Shown here: positions 1 through 8,865 of the stretch, piece by piece
Layout of the letters: every line of letters starts with the position of its first letter
Numbering within the stretch: the stretch's first letter is position 1
DNA from: Physocladia obscura
Lineage: Eukaryota; Chytridiomycota; Chytridiomycetes; Chytridiales; Chytriomycetaceae
Reading direction: 5' to 3'
Length of the DNA stretch: 12,044 nucleotides
Assembly (NCBI GenBank): GCA_027596945.1
Contig: JADGJH010001089.1
Location: 1 to 12,044 of the forward strand
Made by a program: the position numbers and the translations under genes
Notes under the pieces: model-generated
The model's input: the letters and a program-made list of their open reading frames with translations, nothing else
Database searches by the model: none
Told to the model about the DNA's origin: nothing

Positions 1-518
1 CCACACCACCCACCCTCCCAAATCCACCAAAACTCAAAAAAATAAAACTACAAATTCTGCCACAAGACAATTTGGGAACACAGTAGCCCCCTTGGGTCTC
101 CCAATGGAGAACCCACTCCTAGCATAATTTAAAAAAACGGTATCATAAGCTCTCTTATATACACGTTGACTTGGGAAATGATGTATTCAATAATAAAACA
201 ACATGTTAATCATATTGAATATAAAAGCATACAAAAACAAATTTGACCAGCTTCGTCAATAGATGAATGAATGACTTGCAACTGGATGTTGAATGCCGTC
301 AAGCATAGCCGTGAAATTGAGCTCTCGACTCCTTTCCAAATTAAGCAAGCTTACTTCTGTGTTTTAGCAGCAGCTCCCACCAGTCTGTTCGTCCCAATTT
401 CTAGGTGAGTTTTTAAATGATTAGTTGATTTTATCAGCTGTGCTGGACAAAAGATATTTTGTTGTAGTTTTGGTTATTAACTATTATTTTCTTTTATTTT
501 TTAATGAAAATTTGGCTT
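1..518. other. Left flank and 3' region of the WD40 gene
   Basis: No gene could be supported here. The first 60 bases are C/A-rich and the rest is AT-rich. The right part must contain the 3' untranslated region of the minus-strand WD40 gene whose stop codon is at 519-521. On the minus strand a short frame at 351-400, preceded by CTAG and ending in TAA, could be an exon, but it has no partner exon and no recognised product. Confidence 0.4.
493..498 (-). promoter_or_regulatory. Poly(A) signal AATAAA of the WD40 gene
   Basis: On the minus strand AATAAA lies 20 bases past the TAA stop of the LisH-CTLH-WD40 gene. It is the nearest canonical hexamer downstream of that gene. Confidence 0.5.
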
Positions 519-3192
519 TTAATATTGTGACACAACAGGTTTTGCAGCATCAAACCACCAAGTTTTCAACGTTCGGTCGTCACTGCTGCTGCAAAATAGA
601 CTCTGGTTTGCATTCCACACAGCACTATATGCGATTCCACCATGTCCCGATAGCCTTGATATTAGTGTTCCTTTATCTGCATCCCACACATGTACCATTG
701 AGTCCTATATTTAAATCATGTGAAAAAAGGTAATTTTCCACATAAAAAAATTTGGCTGCACCTCCGAGCCCCCAACAACAAGCGAATCACCCGCAAAACT
801 AGCCCGAATAAAATTTTTAGACGTATTTTGATGTCCTTTAAACCGTCGAACTGACTGCATCATGCGCATATCCCACAACCGATTTGAATTATCTTTAGAT
901 GACGATAGAAGCTGAGTGCCTGTCGCCGAAATATCCACAGATGTGACTTCACCCAGATGTGACGCAATTGTTTTGATACAAATGCCTGAAATAATATCCC
1001 AGAACTTTATGGTGGCATCTTTACTAGCAGAAATTATTAAATTTCCTATCGACGAGAAGATTGTACTTGTGGTTGAGAGAGTATGGCCAGTAAATGTTTT
1101 GACAATCACGCCGCGTTCAATGTCGAAGAGTCGAATTGTTGAGTCGTATCCACCAGAAACAACATGATTCTTTTGAGCAATTGCAAAATAAATACATGGA
1201 TAAGCAAAACGATAAAGAAATTTCAAAAGATTCGATACATTATTTGGATGGTATTCAACAGAGTATAAATCAGCATTTGACGCTTTCAAAGTTTGCGAGC
1301 ATTCTTTCTTGGCAACGTCCCAAATCTGTAAAAACTATCAGTTAATTTCTACAACAGCAACAGTGGAAGTGCTTTTTCCGAACTTTTACTGTTCCATCCC
1401 CTGATGCGCTAGCAACAAAAGTTCCAGGTTTATTTGATGTGACAGCCCACACTGTCGCTTCATGCCCTTCCAGAATACCAACGCATCGTCCTGAATCAGT
1501 GTTCCACAAGCGACAAGTATTATCGCTGGCCGTTTTCGTATTTTTATATTTTTATTATGCAAAAATCATAATTGTTTTATTCTTACCTCGACCCACTTAT
1601 AATCTGGTTTCCAAGCTCACCAACAAATTCGGCACATTTGACATTCCCTTGGTGTCCAGTGTAAGTTTTATGGACAGCATTTGGAATAACAACAGATTGG
1701 AAGTTTTGTAGCAGTCTGTAAAAAGAACCCAAAAGAATTTAGAAAATAAAAATACAGGTAAAAAAAAAAAGAAAAAAAAGTTCTTACGTTGAAATCTTTG
1801 GCGCCACGCGCGGATGATACCGAGAAAACTCCACTTGATATGAAACAGCCTGCCTTAAAAGAGTAAGTAATCGATGCGGCGGAATAAAAGTTCCAGCATT
1901 TTGTTTGCTTGTCGTATCTGAGTCAAGCATAGTTTGAAATTGCTCAACTAGTTTTTCTCTGAATGTTTTTGGTTTGCAAATTATCGCATTATAACAATTT
2001 CTTACAATTTTACCTTGAAGGCCCAATTCCTTCCCAATTTTTGAAGGATGGGACGCTTTGGACTGACTTTGAAGTAAGCAGGTAGCAGAGGTCTTTGAAT
2101 TCTTGCGGAGAAGTTTGATAATTTTCAAGCGGCTTGAGTCTTTTTGTCAAGTGGGTGAAAGCCTGAAAATAGACTTAATCGTTTTTTAAAAAGCAGAGTC
2201 AGCTTAAAAAAATACCTTTTGCAGCTCTTGATATTCAATATATTCAAGATATTGTTGTTTGTATAACGCCCAGAGAAAGGACTTTTGGTTTTTAATGAGT
2301 GGTTTGAGAAGTAATCGATCAACCTCTGGCCAATCTCCATCTGAAAAAAAGAAATAAAAAATCAAGGATTAATTTCTTGTTTTAACTCGAAGTTTCAATA
2401 TTTCACGGTTCGCCACTCAATGTTATTCACTTCGCTTGGTAACACACTTCAAGTATTGCCGACAATACTTTCCGCTCTCAACTTTTATCTTTCGCTTTGT
2501 TAAATGCGGTGATTGGATGAACGAACCGAGAACGCTTTTTTTTATGCGTTTAATATCCATGGCTTGTTCTTCACGTTCCGAACTCTTCACATTGGCTTCG
2601 TCGAGAAGAGTAACTTTAGCAGAATGGTAGCCTTCGTCACCCAGATATTGCGCAATAATACGGATAATATCCTTTTGTAAAAGTTTTTGATCAGAAGTGA
2701 TCGCAAAAAATTCAAGAATAGTGTGATTTGATTGTAAAAACCTGTTTGATGTTTGGATCATGCGCATTGAAAACTTCATCCGTTGATTTGATGAGACGGG
2801 TATGCATGCCCACATGGGATAGTTCCGCCGCGAGTTTTGTGATGCCAACGGAATTGTCACTGGAAACGAATATATATGGAGTAATGGTAAGTCTGGCTGG
2901 TTAATTTTGTTGTGAAAGGTTTTTACGTTGTTGGAAGATTGTCGGAAAAAAGAGATGAAGCAGTGGAAATAGCGTCCGAAAATGCAGCCGGATCCGAGGC
3001 CGAAAAGGCGGGTTTCAAAGGGCCAAAAGATGCAGTTTGCGGTTGAGTTTGTTGCTGGATTTGAATTGTGTTGTTTCCGCGAGTAACAGGCGATGGCGAA
3101 ACGCGCCGGGGTGATCGAAGTGGCGCCGATGACGGTCGATTGCTCAAGCTATTGTGGTTGTTTTGATTATTTTGAATTGCGTTGGCATTCAT
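519..3192 (-). CDS. LisH-CTLH-WD40 repeat protein (Gid7/WDR26-like architecture), 11 exons
   Basis: Exons in order of transcription: 3192-2927, 2859-2742, 2671-2527, 2340-2216, 2162-2014, 1958-1788, 1715-1587, 1525-1384, 1325-1239, 1169-762, 704-519. Together they give 1926 nt, 641 aa, with frame kept throughout. Residues 1-128 are low-complexity (Asn, Gln, Ser, Pro). LisH is at about 129-160 (DIIRIIAQYLGDEGY) and CTLH at about 166-225 (VLDGDWPEVDRLL). A helical linker follows (FIPPHRLLTLLRQAV), then seven WD40 blades from about 335 to 630 (for example GTVKIWD, STIRLFD, ATIKFWD, MVHVWD, and TLKTWWF in the last). LisH-CTLH-WD40 is the layout of WDR26/Gid7, a subunit of the GID/CTLH ubiquitin ligase, but the linker differs enough that this could be a related paralogue family rather than the true orthologue. 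The start is the first ATG after an in-frame stop at 3280-3282. It lies 39 bp from the divergent GID8 start. The exon calls rest on domain continuity and GT-AG ends; introns 2, 3 and 8 begin with GTT. Confidence 0.9.
1170..1238 (-). other. In-frame 69-nt intron inside the WD40 domain
   Basis: This stretch is 3n long, has GT...AG ends on the minus strand (GTATCG ... CAAAAG) and contains no stop. Removing it joins HPNN directly to NHVVSGGYDS, which restores a normal WD40 blade length. Retention would insert 23 hydrophobic residues without breaking the frame, so either form would be translated. Confidence 0.7.
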
Positions 3193-3231
3193 TATTGTCG
3201 CGTTTGCTGTTTCAATTCTTAAAAAGCCAAA
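3193..3231. promoter_or_regulatory. 39-bp divergent gap between the WD40 and GID8 start codons
   Basis: The WD40 ATG is at 3192-3190 on the minus strand and the inferred GID8 ATG at 3232-3234 on the plus strand. A gap this short cannot hold two separate promoters. Transcription of each gene probably starts inside or beyond the first exon/intron of the other, giving overlapping 5' ends and a shared bidirectional control region. I see no clear TATA box in the gap itself. Confidence 0.55.
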
Positions 3232-4385
3232 ATGGTATCCAATATCCTTCCATTTATCCTTGCGTTTATTCCCTGCAAATTATATCTCATATGATCCTCC
3301 CACATTATTATCATAGTCTTCTTCTTCTCAGCCGTCGTCCAATCAGCCGCCGGGCATCAAGAAAGTACGTCTCATACTTTTACACGCACCTATAACTAAT
3401 AAACGTATATCTAAAACAATCCGATCCGCATCTTCACAGACTATAAATCGCGAGGAATGGGAAAAAAAACTGGCCGAAGTCAAAATCAGTAAACGGTTGA
3501 ATCTATTTTCCGAATAATTTAAAAACACAAACAAACGTGCACAATGCCAACTGACAATCCAAAAATAATGAAACAATACAGCGATATCAATAAACTAATT
3601 ATGAACTACTTGGTTATCGAGGGGTACAAGGACGCGGTCGAAAAATTTGCCTCCGAGAGTGGCATTCCGCCAAATGTTGATTTGGAATCTATCGATGAGC
3701 GAATGAAAATTCGCACCGCGGTTCAAGAAGGCCGTATTGATGAAGCGATTGGAAGAGTCAATGATTTGGATCCAGAGGTAAATATTTTCCTTCTAATTTA
3801 TTAAGTTACACAATTTATTTTTTGCATTTTTACTATTATTTTATTCATCTGTATTCTAAATCTGATGGCTGCAACTTTTACGTCTCTATTATTTAGATTT
3901 TGGATACAAATTCTCGTCTTTACTTTCACCTTCAGCAGCAAAAACTAATTGAATTTATTCGTGCCGGGAAAATAACCGACGCACTGGATTTTGCGCAAGA
4001 AGAGCTTGCGATGCGTGGCGAAGAAAATGTAACTTATTCTCTTCTATTCATTTCTTCTCATATTTGTACTTCTTTTTTTTTTCCATCATGTTTATATTTG
4101 AATTAAAAGCCAGAATTTCTGGAAGAACTTGAACAAACAATGTCCCTTCTCGCCTTCGACTTGTCTCCACAAGCACCTGCTTCGCCAGTCTCCAGTTTGC
4201 TTGATTACAGCCAGAGACTGAAAGTTGCCGGAGAATTGAATGCCGCAATTCTCCAGTCACAGTGCCAAGAACGGAACCCAAAACTGCCTGCACTGCTAAA
4301 AATGTTGGTTTGGTCGCAGAATCAGTTGGAGGAGAAAGTATCATTTCCGAAAATCACTAATCTTGCCACTGGCGAACTTGCTTGA
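3232..4385 (+). CDS. GID8: GID8 (TWA1) homologue, LisH-CTLH scaffold subunit of the GID/CTLH E3 ubiquitin ligase, 6 exons
   Basis: Exons: 3232-3234, 3332-3364, 3440-3495, 3582-3777, 3897-4028, 4110-4385. They total 696 nt, 231 aa, close to the roughly 228 aa of animal GID8. In the known complex GID8 bridges the RING subunits and the substrate-receptor module. Visible parts: a lead-in helix ([16 protein letters not shown], about 16-31), LisH about 31-62 ([18 protein letters not shown]), CTLH about 66-123 (with [18 protein letters not shown]), and a CRA region to about 220 ([40 protein letters not shown]). The match is collinear over the whole length. The start is inferred: exon 2 is preceded in frame by a stop at 3314-3316 and has no ATG, so the initiator must come from an upstream exon. 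ATG at 3232, followed at once by a GTATCC donor and joined to the CTCAG acceptor at 3327-3331, keeps frame. Intron 3 begins GTTGAA. Stop is TGA at 4383-4385. Confidence 0.93.
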
Positions 4386-4405
4386 TCAGATGTAATGAAA
4401 ATGCC

Positions 4406-4411
4406 AATAAA
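4406..4411 (+). promoter_or_regulatory. Poly(A) signal AATAAA of GID8
   Basis: AATAAA lies 20 bases past the GID8 stop codon, within the 191-bp tail-to-tail gap to the transglutaminase-like gene. Confidence 0.6.
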
Positions 4412-4567
4412 TATTAAAAATATGATTTGAAATAATAGTTGGATATGCAGCTGAAAATTTTTTGGATATGCAATATAATGAAACTGATTCCAATAAACGA
4501 GATACTCTAGTTATTATTTGTAAAAAAAAAAAAGTGCGTTGAATTTTCAAAACCGTGAAATTTTTCG

Positions 4568-4573
4568 TTTAAT
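4568..4573 (-). promoter_or_regulatory. Possible ATTAAA poly(A) signal of the transglutaminase-like gene
   Basis: ATTAAA is read on the minus strand 3 bases past the TAA stop at 4577-4579. It is the common variant hexamer, but so close to the stop that the true signal may lie further on. Confidence 0.3.
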
Positions 4574-4576
4574 GAT

Positions 4577-6856
4577 TTATATAGCATTATAAATTGCAGA
4601 GAAAGAGTATGAATACGAATCTCCGCTAGCAAGACACCATTCGCCACGAGTATCAATATATAAGTCAAGAACCCAAACACCATTGTGATCTCTATGCATA
4701 TTCTTTAGTTTTTTATGCGGATCCACTATAGCAGCTTGCTTGACATTTCCTTCGGCTTTGAACTGGATGCGTTCGCCAACTCGCAAGGTTCCTTCCAACG
4801 GTTCTAACGGATTGAGATCGTGAAAATAAGATTTTGGTGGAGCTGAATGAGAGCCTGAACCATGATTCATGACTCTGAAACTTGCAATCAAGTCCAATTT
4901 GAAAGTTTGATGGACTGTTTGATTTTTATCGGGCCTTTTCTGGCAACAAGTAAATGAAGTTAATCAACATAAAAATTAAAAAATATGATCTCAAAAATAA
5001 TAAATACCATGGACATTATTTGACAGATGGAATCACCAGGAGGACAGTAACCGCGAATAGTAAACTCCATTTTTCCTGCTACGCGAGTGCTTCTCTGCAC
5101 ATGCGGGAGCATATTCGACTGAAAATCAACTGCTTGACAAGTGTTTCGATATGGTGGATCACGAATCCAACCCAATTTGGATTCATTTCCTTCTTGAACA
5201 GGTTTCAAAGCCCCACCCAGAATTTTTCCAGCCACAACAAGAGTATCGCCGCCATGTTCAACATTTTCATAATCATCGCCTTCGACGGTAATCTCCAAAT
5301 AATCATCCCAGATTTCTACTAGTGAAAGCAATTCCCGTCCACGAACACCGTTATCTCTCAAAACCCTGAAGCGATCATTGGCGGCTGCCATAGGTCCCAT
5401 ATTCACGATTGAAATCCATTCATCAATTCCAAGCACATCAGGCTCACTCCAATGCATAAAGAGAAAATTTTCTGGTGGGATGCAAAAAAAATGCACAGGC
5501 TGATAGAACTTTGTGAATTCGGTGCCAGATACGCCGCCAGCGGCCCACGTGCATTCGATGAAGCGAGTTTCACCGTTGATTTCAACTGCATTCCAAGCAT
5601 GTGCTTGTAATTTCGTGTGTGCATCTCCAGGGTTCATTGTAACACCGCGAGCAGCCCCGTGCATTTTCCATGATTTGATATGTGGAGGGAGCAGAGCATG
5701 AAACAACGCGGCGTATCCTTCACAAACGGAAGTTCGAGACTTGATCACGTCTTCGGGAGATTGTGACGAGAGATTTCTTGATAAGAACTGATTATTTTTT
5801 GAGGGAGCAGAGAGTATATAGAAAAGCAATCATCATTTTTTATTATTTCAAAAATAATAATAATAATAAAAAATAAAAATAAAAACTTACTCCAGCAACA
5901 TCATAAATGATATTATTGGCAACCCAGCAGAACACGGCTCTTACGATGTCTAAATCGTCTTCGAAAGGAAAAACAAGATATTCTCGCAAAGTCTCAAGAT
6001 TCAAAGTTAAATGTTCCGGGCATGCGATTGCGTAAGAATCAACTGGTGCAAATCGATGTTCGTCAGGCAGCGAGAGATAATTCGATATGCGACGACGCGA
6101 CCTTTGTTGCGATTCTCGATAATTTTTCATCTTGATCATCGCAGGATGCCAATTTGCATAGTCGGAGTAAAATTCGTCGTCCGATAAAGTAGCTGCCGTT
6201 GACACAAATGAGGATGGCCGTGACGGAAGAGTTAGTGGCGGCCGAAATGGAACAGGGGGTTTCAAAGAACCAGAAAAAGCTGGCTTTGCTGGAATTTGCG
6301 GCGATATATCAGAAAAATCAGCATCTGACGAACTCTTGGGACGCACAGTGGTGGGTCGAGGTGGAATTACCGGGCGTTGGGGAAATGGCGGTTTGCTTTG
6401 GTTGTTTTGCGTAACTCGTGAATCAATATCTGGTGAGCTTATTGGGCGAGAAGCTGGGCGCGGAGGAACAAATAAAGAATTCTGGCTTGATTTTTTGTTG
6501 AGGTTATTGTTGTTGAGGCTTTCGATTGTTTCGTTGTCGATTTTTATGTTTGGTTTGGAATAACTGTTTGTGGGCGCGAATCCTACAATGCTTGGCTTTG
6601 GCGGAATGGGCGGCGGAGAAGACCGAAAAGTAGTTGGTGGATTTGAATCTTGAATAAATGGCTTACTTGCGGTGGTATAGGTATTGGAGCTACTGTCGTT
6701 TCTGTTGTTCTGGTTGAAGCGCGCAATCAACGCCGCCGCACGCGCGGAGTCCGTTGCACCGCCATCCACAATTACCGGCATAGCGAGTCGTGTTTCTGCG
6801 CGAGGCTTTGGTTTGGGCAGTTGTTCTTGTTTCTGTTGCTGTGGAATTCGCCTCAT
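4577..6856 (-). CDS. Proline-rich protein with transglutaminase-like domain (Cyk3/KY type), 3 exons
   Basis: Exons: 6856-5891, 5787-5008, 4939-4577, giving 322 + 260 + 120 = 702 aa with phase-0 introns of 103 and 68 nt (donors GTAAGT and GTATTT). Residues 1 to about 230 are disordered and carry many PxxP motifs (PPIPPKPS, PVIPPRP, PQIPAKP, PVPFRPP) suited to SH3 partners. A folded part starts near 265 (ETLREYLVFPF, DIVRAVFCWVANNIIYD), followed by the transglutaminase-like core: candidate nucleophile Cys344 (SVCEGYA), His385 (QAHAWNAV), and Glu400 (FIECTW) where the family usually has Asp. The C-terminal 200 residues resemble the repeated beta domain found after this core in kyphoscoliosis-peptidase proteins. 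Fungal Cyk3, acting in cytokinesis with an SH3 domain in front of a similar core, is the nearest known role, but no SH3 is visible here. The start is the first ATG of the frame. The gene converges on GID8. Confidence 0.88.
5852..5888. repeat. (AAT)n / A-rich microsatellite in intron 1 of the transglutaminase-like gene
   Basis: Five or six AAT units followed by AAAAAT repeats lie within the 103-nt intron (5788-5890). On the coding strand they form a T-rich run just after the GTAAGT donor. Confidence 0.8.
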
Positions 6857-7026
6857 TGAATTTCGATGTGAATCAAATTAAAAATTTCCGTTATTTATTG
6901 ATTGTATTTTATCCGCACAGCGATAACCGAATATTTTCCACTTGCTCAGTAGTGACACAGAACTTTCATTCAAGCTTCTATTTTAATATTTTGATTTTTC
7001 ACATGTTATTTTGATCTGTAATCTTT

Positions 7027-7140
7027 ATGCCTGGCAAGAACGAAGATGCGACCGGAGAATTGGTGACTAAAAGTGAAATTTGGTCGTCCAGACTTTTGTG
7101 TAGTCTATTGACACTTTTCATTTCGAAAATTTATTTCTAA
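7027..7140 (+). CDS. Short open frame, 37 aa, possible first exon of a lost gene
   Basis: ATG at 7027 opens a frame (MPGKNEDATGELVTKSEIW at the start) that ends in TAA at 7138-7140. It points away from the transglutaminase-like gene, 170 bp from its start codon, and still carries CpG like the genes to its left. Sequence beyond it changes to CpG-poor repeat DNA. The product is not recognised. It may be a real small gene, the 5' exon of a gene displaced by the repeat block, or chance. Confidence 0.2.
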   Translation: MPGKNEDATGELVTKSEIWSSRLLCSLLTLFISKIYF

Positions 7141-7209
7141 AAAACGCAATAATCACTGACCATTATTACAAGTGGGTGGTGTTGATTTATGAAAGGAATT
7201 TAATGATTC

Positions 7210-7617
7210 TTATGCAAACAAAATAATAAAATAATTATGGCTGTTTGGTTTATCTGTTTGTTCATTTTTTTCAATCAGCTGTGCATTGAAAATTTCATCA
7301 TTTGCAGTGTGGGACCTCTTCACTGGAACAAAAAGACAATCCTCCCCTATATATTGTTTATCTGTCATAACAACTTCATCCTTATCAATAGCATGCAAAA
7401 GGTAGTGTTGGGCAATTGTCAGGTCAGAAATAGAAACTTTGAATGGACCAGTCACCCAAACGATGTAAAGATCTTGCATTTTTATGGCAATTTCATATTC
7501 CAGAGCATGAAATTTGTCTTTTGCTGAATAGTAGCTCCATGGCTCAAGAGGCGGCATAGGTAAATGCAACTGTGTAACATTCATAACAGTAGATAGTATG
7601 TGTTGAAAAGTTAGCAT
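7210..7617 (-). pseudogene. Fragment of a DDE transposase (DDE_Tnp_4 / Harbinger or IS5-like fold)
   Basis: The 135-codon frame reads as the middle of a DDE nuclease: PPLEPWSYYSAKDKFHALEY, then IVWVTGPFKVSISDLTIAQ, then EVVMTDKQYIGEDC, then EIFNAQL. The spacing YYS-K...EY, VxGP...xSDLTIA, DKxYIGED and FN matches the DDE superendonuclease family used by cut-and-paste DNA transposons. The Asp in SDLTIA is kept. The segment where the first catalytic Asp is expected, upstream of PPLEPWSYY, reads MNVTQ, which suggests Asp to Asn and Glu to Gln changes. No N-terminal DNA-binding domain or terminal inverted repeats were found, so this is a dead fragment. CpG is nearly absent. Confidence 0.72.
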
Positions 7618-7732
7618 TATGCAGCTATGTCATGGATACTAACATAGAGTTAGAATTGTTTGCAAAATAGGCAACATCCCAGGAGCAACTGCCTGTCAAC
7701 TTTTTTAGATAAAATTTAAGAAAATGTAAAGT

Positions 7733-8865
7733 TCAAAGAAGATTAATCAACTGGAAGGCAGCCCTAACTGTGTGTGGTTTGATGTAACACCAGGTTTCAT
7801 AGCACACTGGTAATGAAACCCCAAAGAATGTGAGAAATTTTCTGTCTGAATATGTGTGCAAAACTTGCTTCATTTTCAACTTTCTCTTCATCTTGTCATA
7901 ATTAATATTGACCTCTCCTGGGTGTTTGATTCTGTCATCTACAACATTTATATACTCTTTTTTAGTGGTTCTACTGATGGCTGTATCTTGCATATCTCCA
8001 GCCATTCAGTTCCACTCATGAATAGTAAATGGCATATTGATTGATTCTCCCTGAACTCAATGACACATCCTACAGTAGTTGACCCAAAAGTACTTTTGAA
8101 ATTGGTCTATTGTAATTGTAAGCTTATTTTTGGTTAGTGTTTCTTCTAATACTAATGGTTCAAGTTTCTTGATAGTGTATGTGGCACTGTTGATAATCCT
8201 TAATGCTTGATAATTTCTGTTGGCAATTACTGGTGTGTCAATCATCAGTGACATATCTTGTGAATGTTTGTCATTATGATTCTTTGAAATTGTTAGCATA
8301 TTTTACTTTTTCAACTTATCTCCCTTCATCATGAACTCATTAATTTCCATTTGCTTCGCGTGAGTAAGCACAATATTTACTGAGGTAAATTTGTGTTTGT
8401 TATCAAAGTCTGATGGTTTTAACGTATTTACCATACCAAACAATGCTGAAACAGAGTCACCAGAATGGTGATTTACTAATAGCAATGTCCTTTGGAAATA
8501 TACCAACTCTTTCATAGCCAATGAATCAAAATACTTTCTCTATCTCTTTTCCACTGGGCCCCATTGCCAACTAAAACATATCTGATGCTTGTTTTCAACT
8601 TTACATAATATAATACTTCATACACTACTCCCTTTAACGTACTCACCTTGTCAATGAAAATGTACTTGTATTTTTTTGCAATCTTGACAGCCTCATTCAT
8701 GTTGCACTTTCTATTGTTGTCAATGTGAAAGAAGTGATGAACAGTCTGCTGATAATTTTTGCCACCTTTTTGGTGCTTTCCAACTTGATATATGTTCCTA
8801 TTTCTTATTTCTGCTCAGTGTTCTAACTCAGTTGGTTTACCATATCCTGCTCTCCCTGTGATCAA
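7733..8865 (-). pseudogene. Decayed SF1 helicase domain of a mobile or virus-like replicon
   Basis: Motifs appear in the order of superfamily 1 helicases. Walker A is degenerate (TGRAGYGKPT, 8830-8859). A motif Ia-like part follows (QQTVHHFF). Walker B has Lys in place of the usual Glu (YIFIDKVS, Lys codon 8647-8649). Motif III is altered (VGNGAQ, Asn codon 8563-8565). Then come a motif IV-like stretch (SVNIVLTHAKQMEINEF), FQKYFWVNYCRMCH followed after a stop by VQGESIN, and a terminal AISRTTKKEYINVV (motif VI). In-frame stops are TGA at 8815-8817 and 8057-8059 and TAA at 8303-8305. One frame change lies near 8512-8521. It cannot make a protein. The frame continues upstream into the polymerase-like segment, so the two were probably one gene. 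Confidence 0.75.

Noticed and set aside
351..400. Possible last exon on the minus strand (CTAG acceptor, then 16 codons and TAA), overlapping a plus-strand GTGAGT
   Set aside because: No upstream partner exon exists between it and the WD40 stop, the plus-strand GTGAGT...CAG would be a 33-nt intron, and the peptide matches nothing I know.
425..733. Plus-strand 102-codon frame
   Set aside because: It lies opposite the last WD40 exon and 3' region; the peptide is hydrophobic and low-complexity, typical of a shadow frame.
2423..2526. Extension of WD40 exon 3 by 33 codons to a TAA
   Set aside because: Splicing at 2526 yields the CTLH consensus VLDGDW and keeps frame; the extension ends the protein before CTLH.
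2742..2859. Frame MTIPLASQNSRRNYP across exon 2 of the WD40 gene
   Set aside because: It is out of phase with exons 1 and 3; the phase that joins both gives a different, coding-like sequence (KLAAELSHVGMHTRLI).
4954..5322. Plus-strand 122-codon frame
   Set aside because: It is antisense to the well-supported transglutaminase-like exon 2 and shows no domain.
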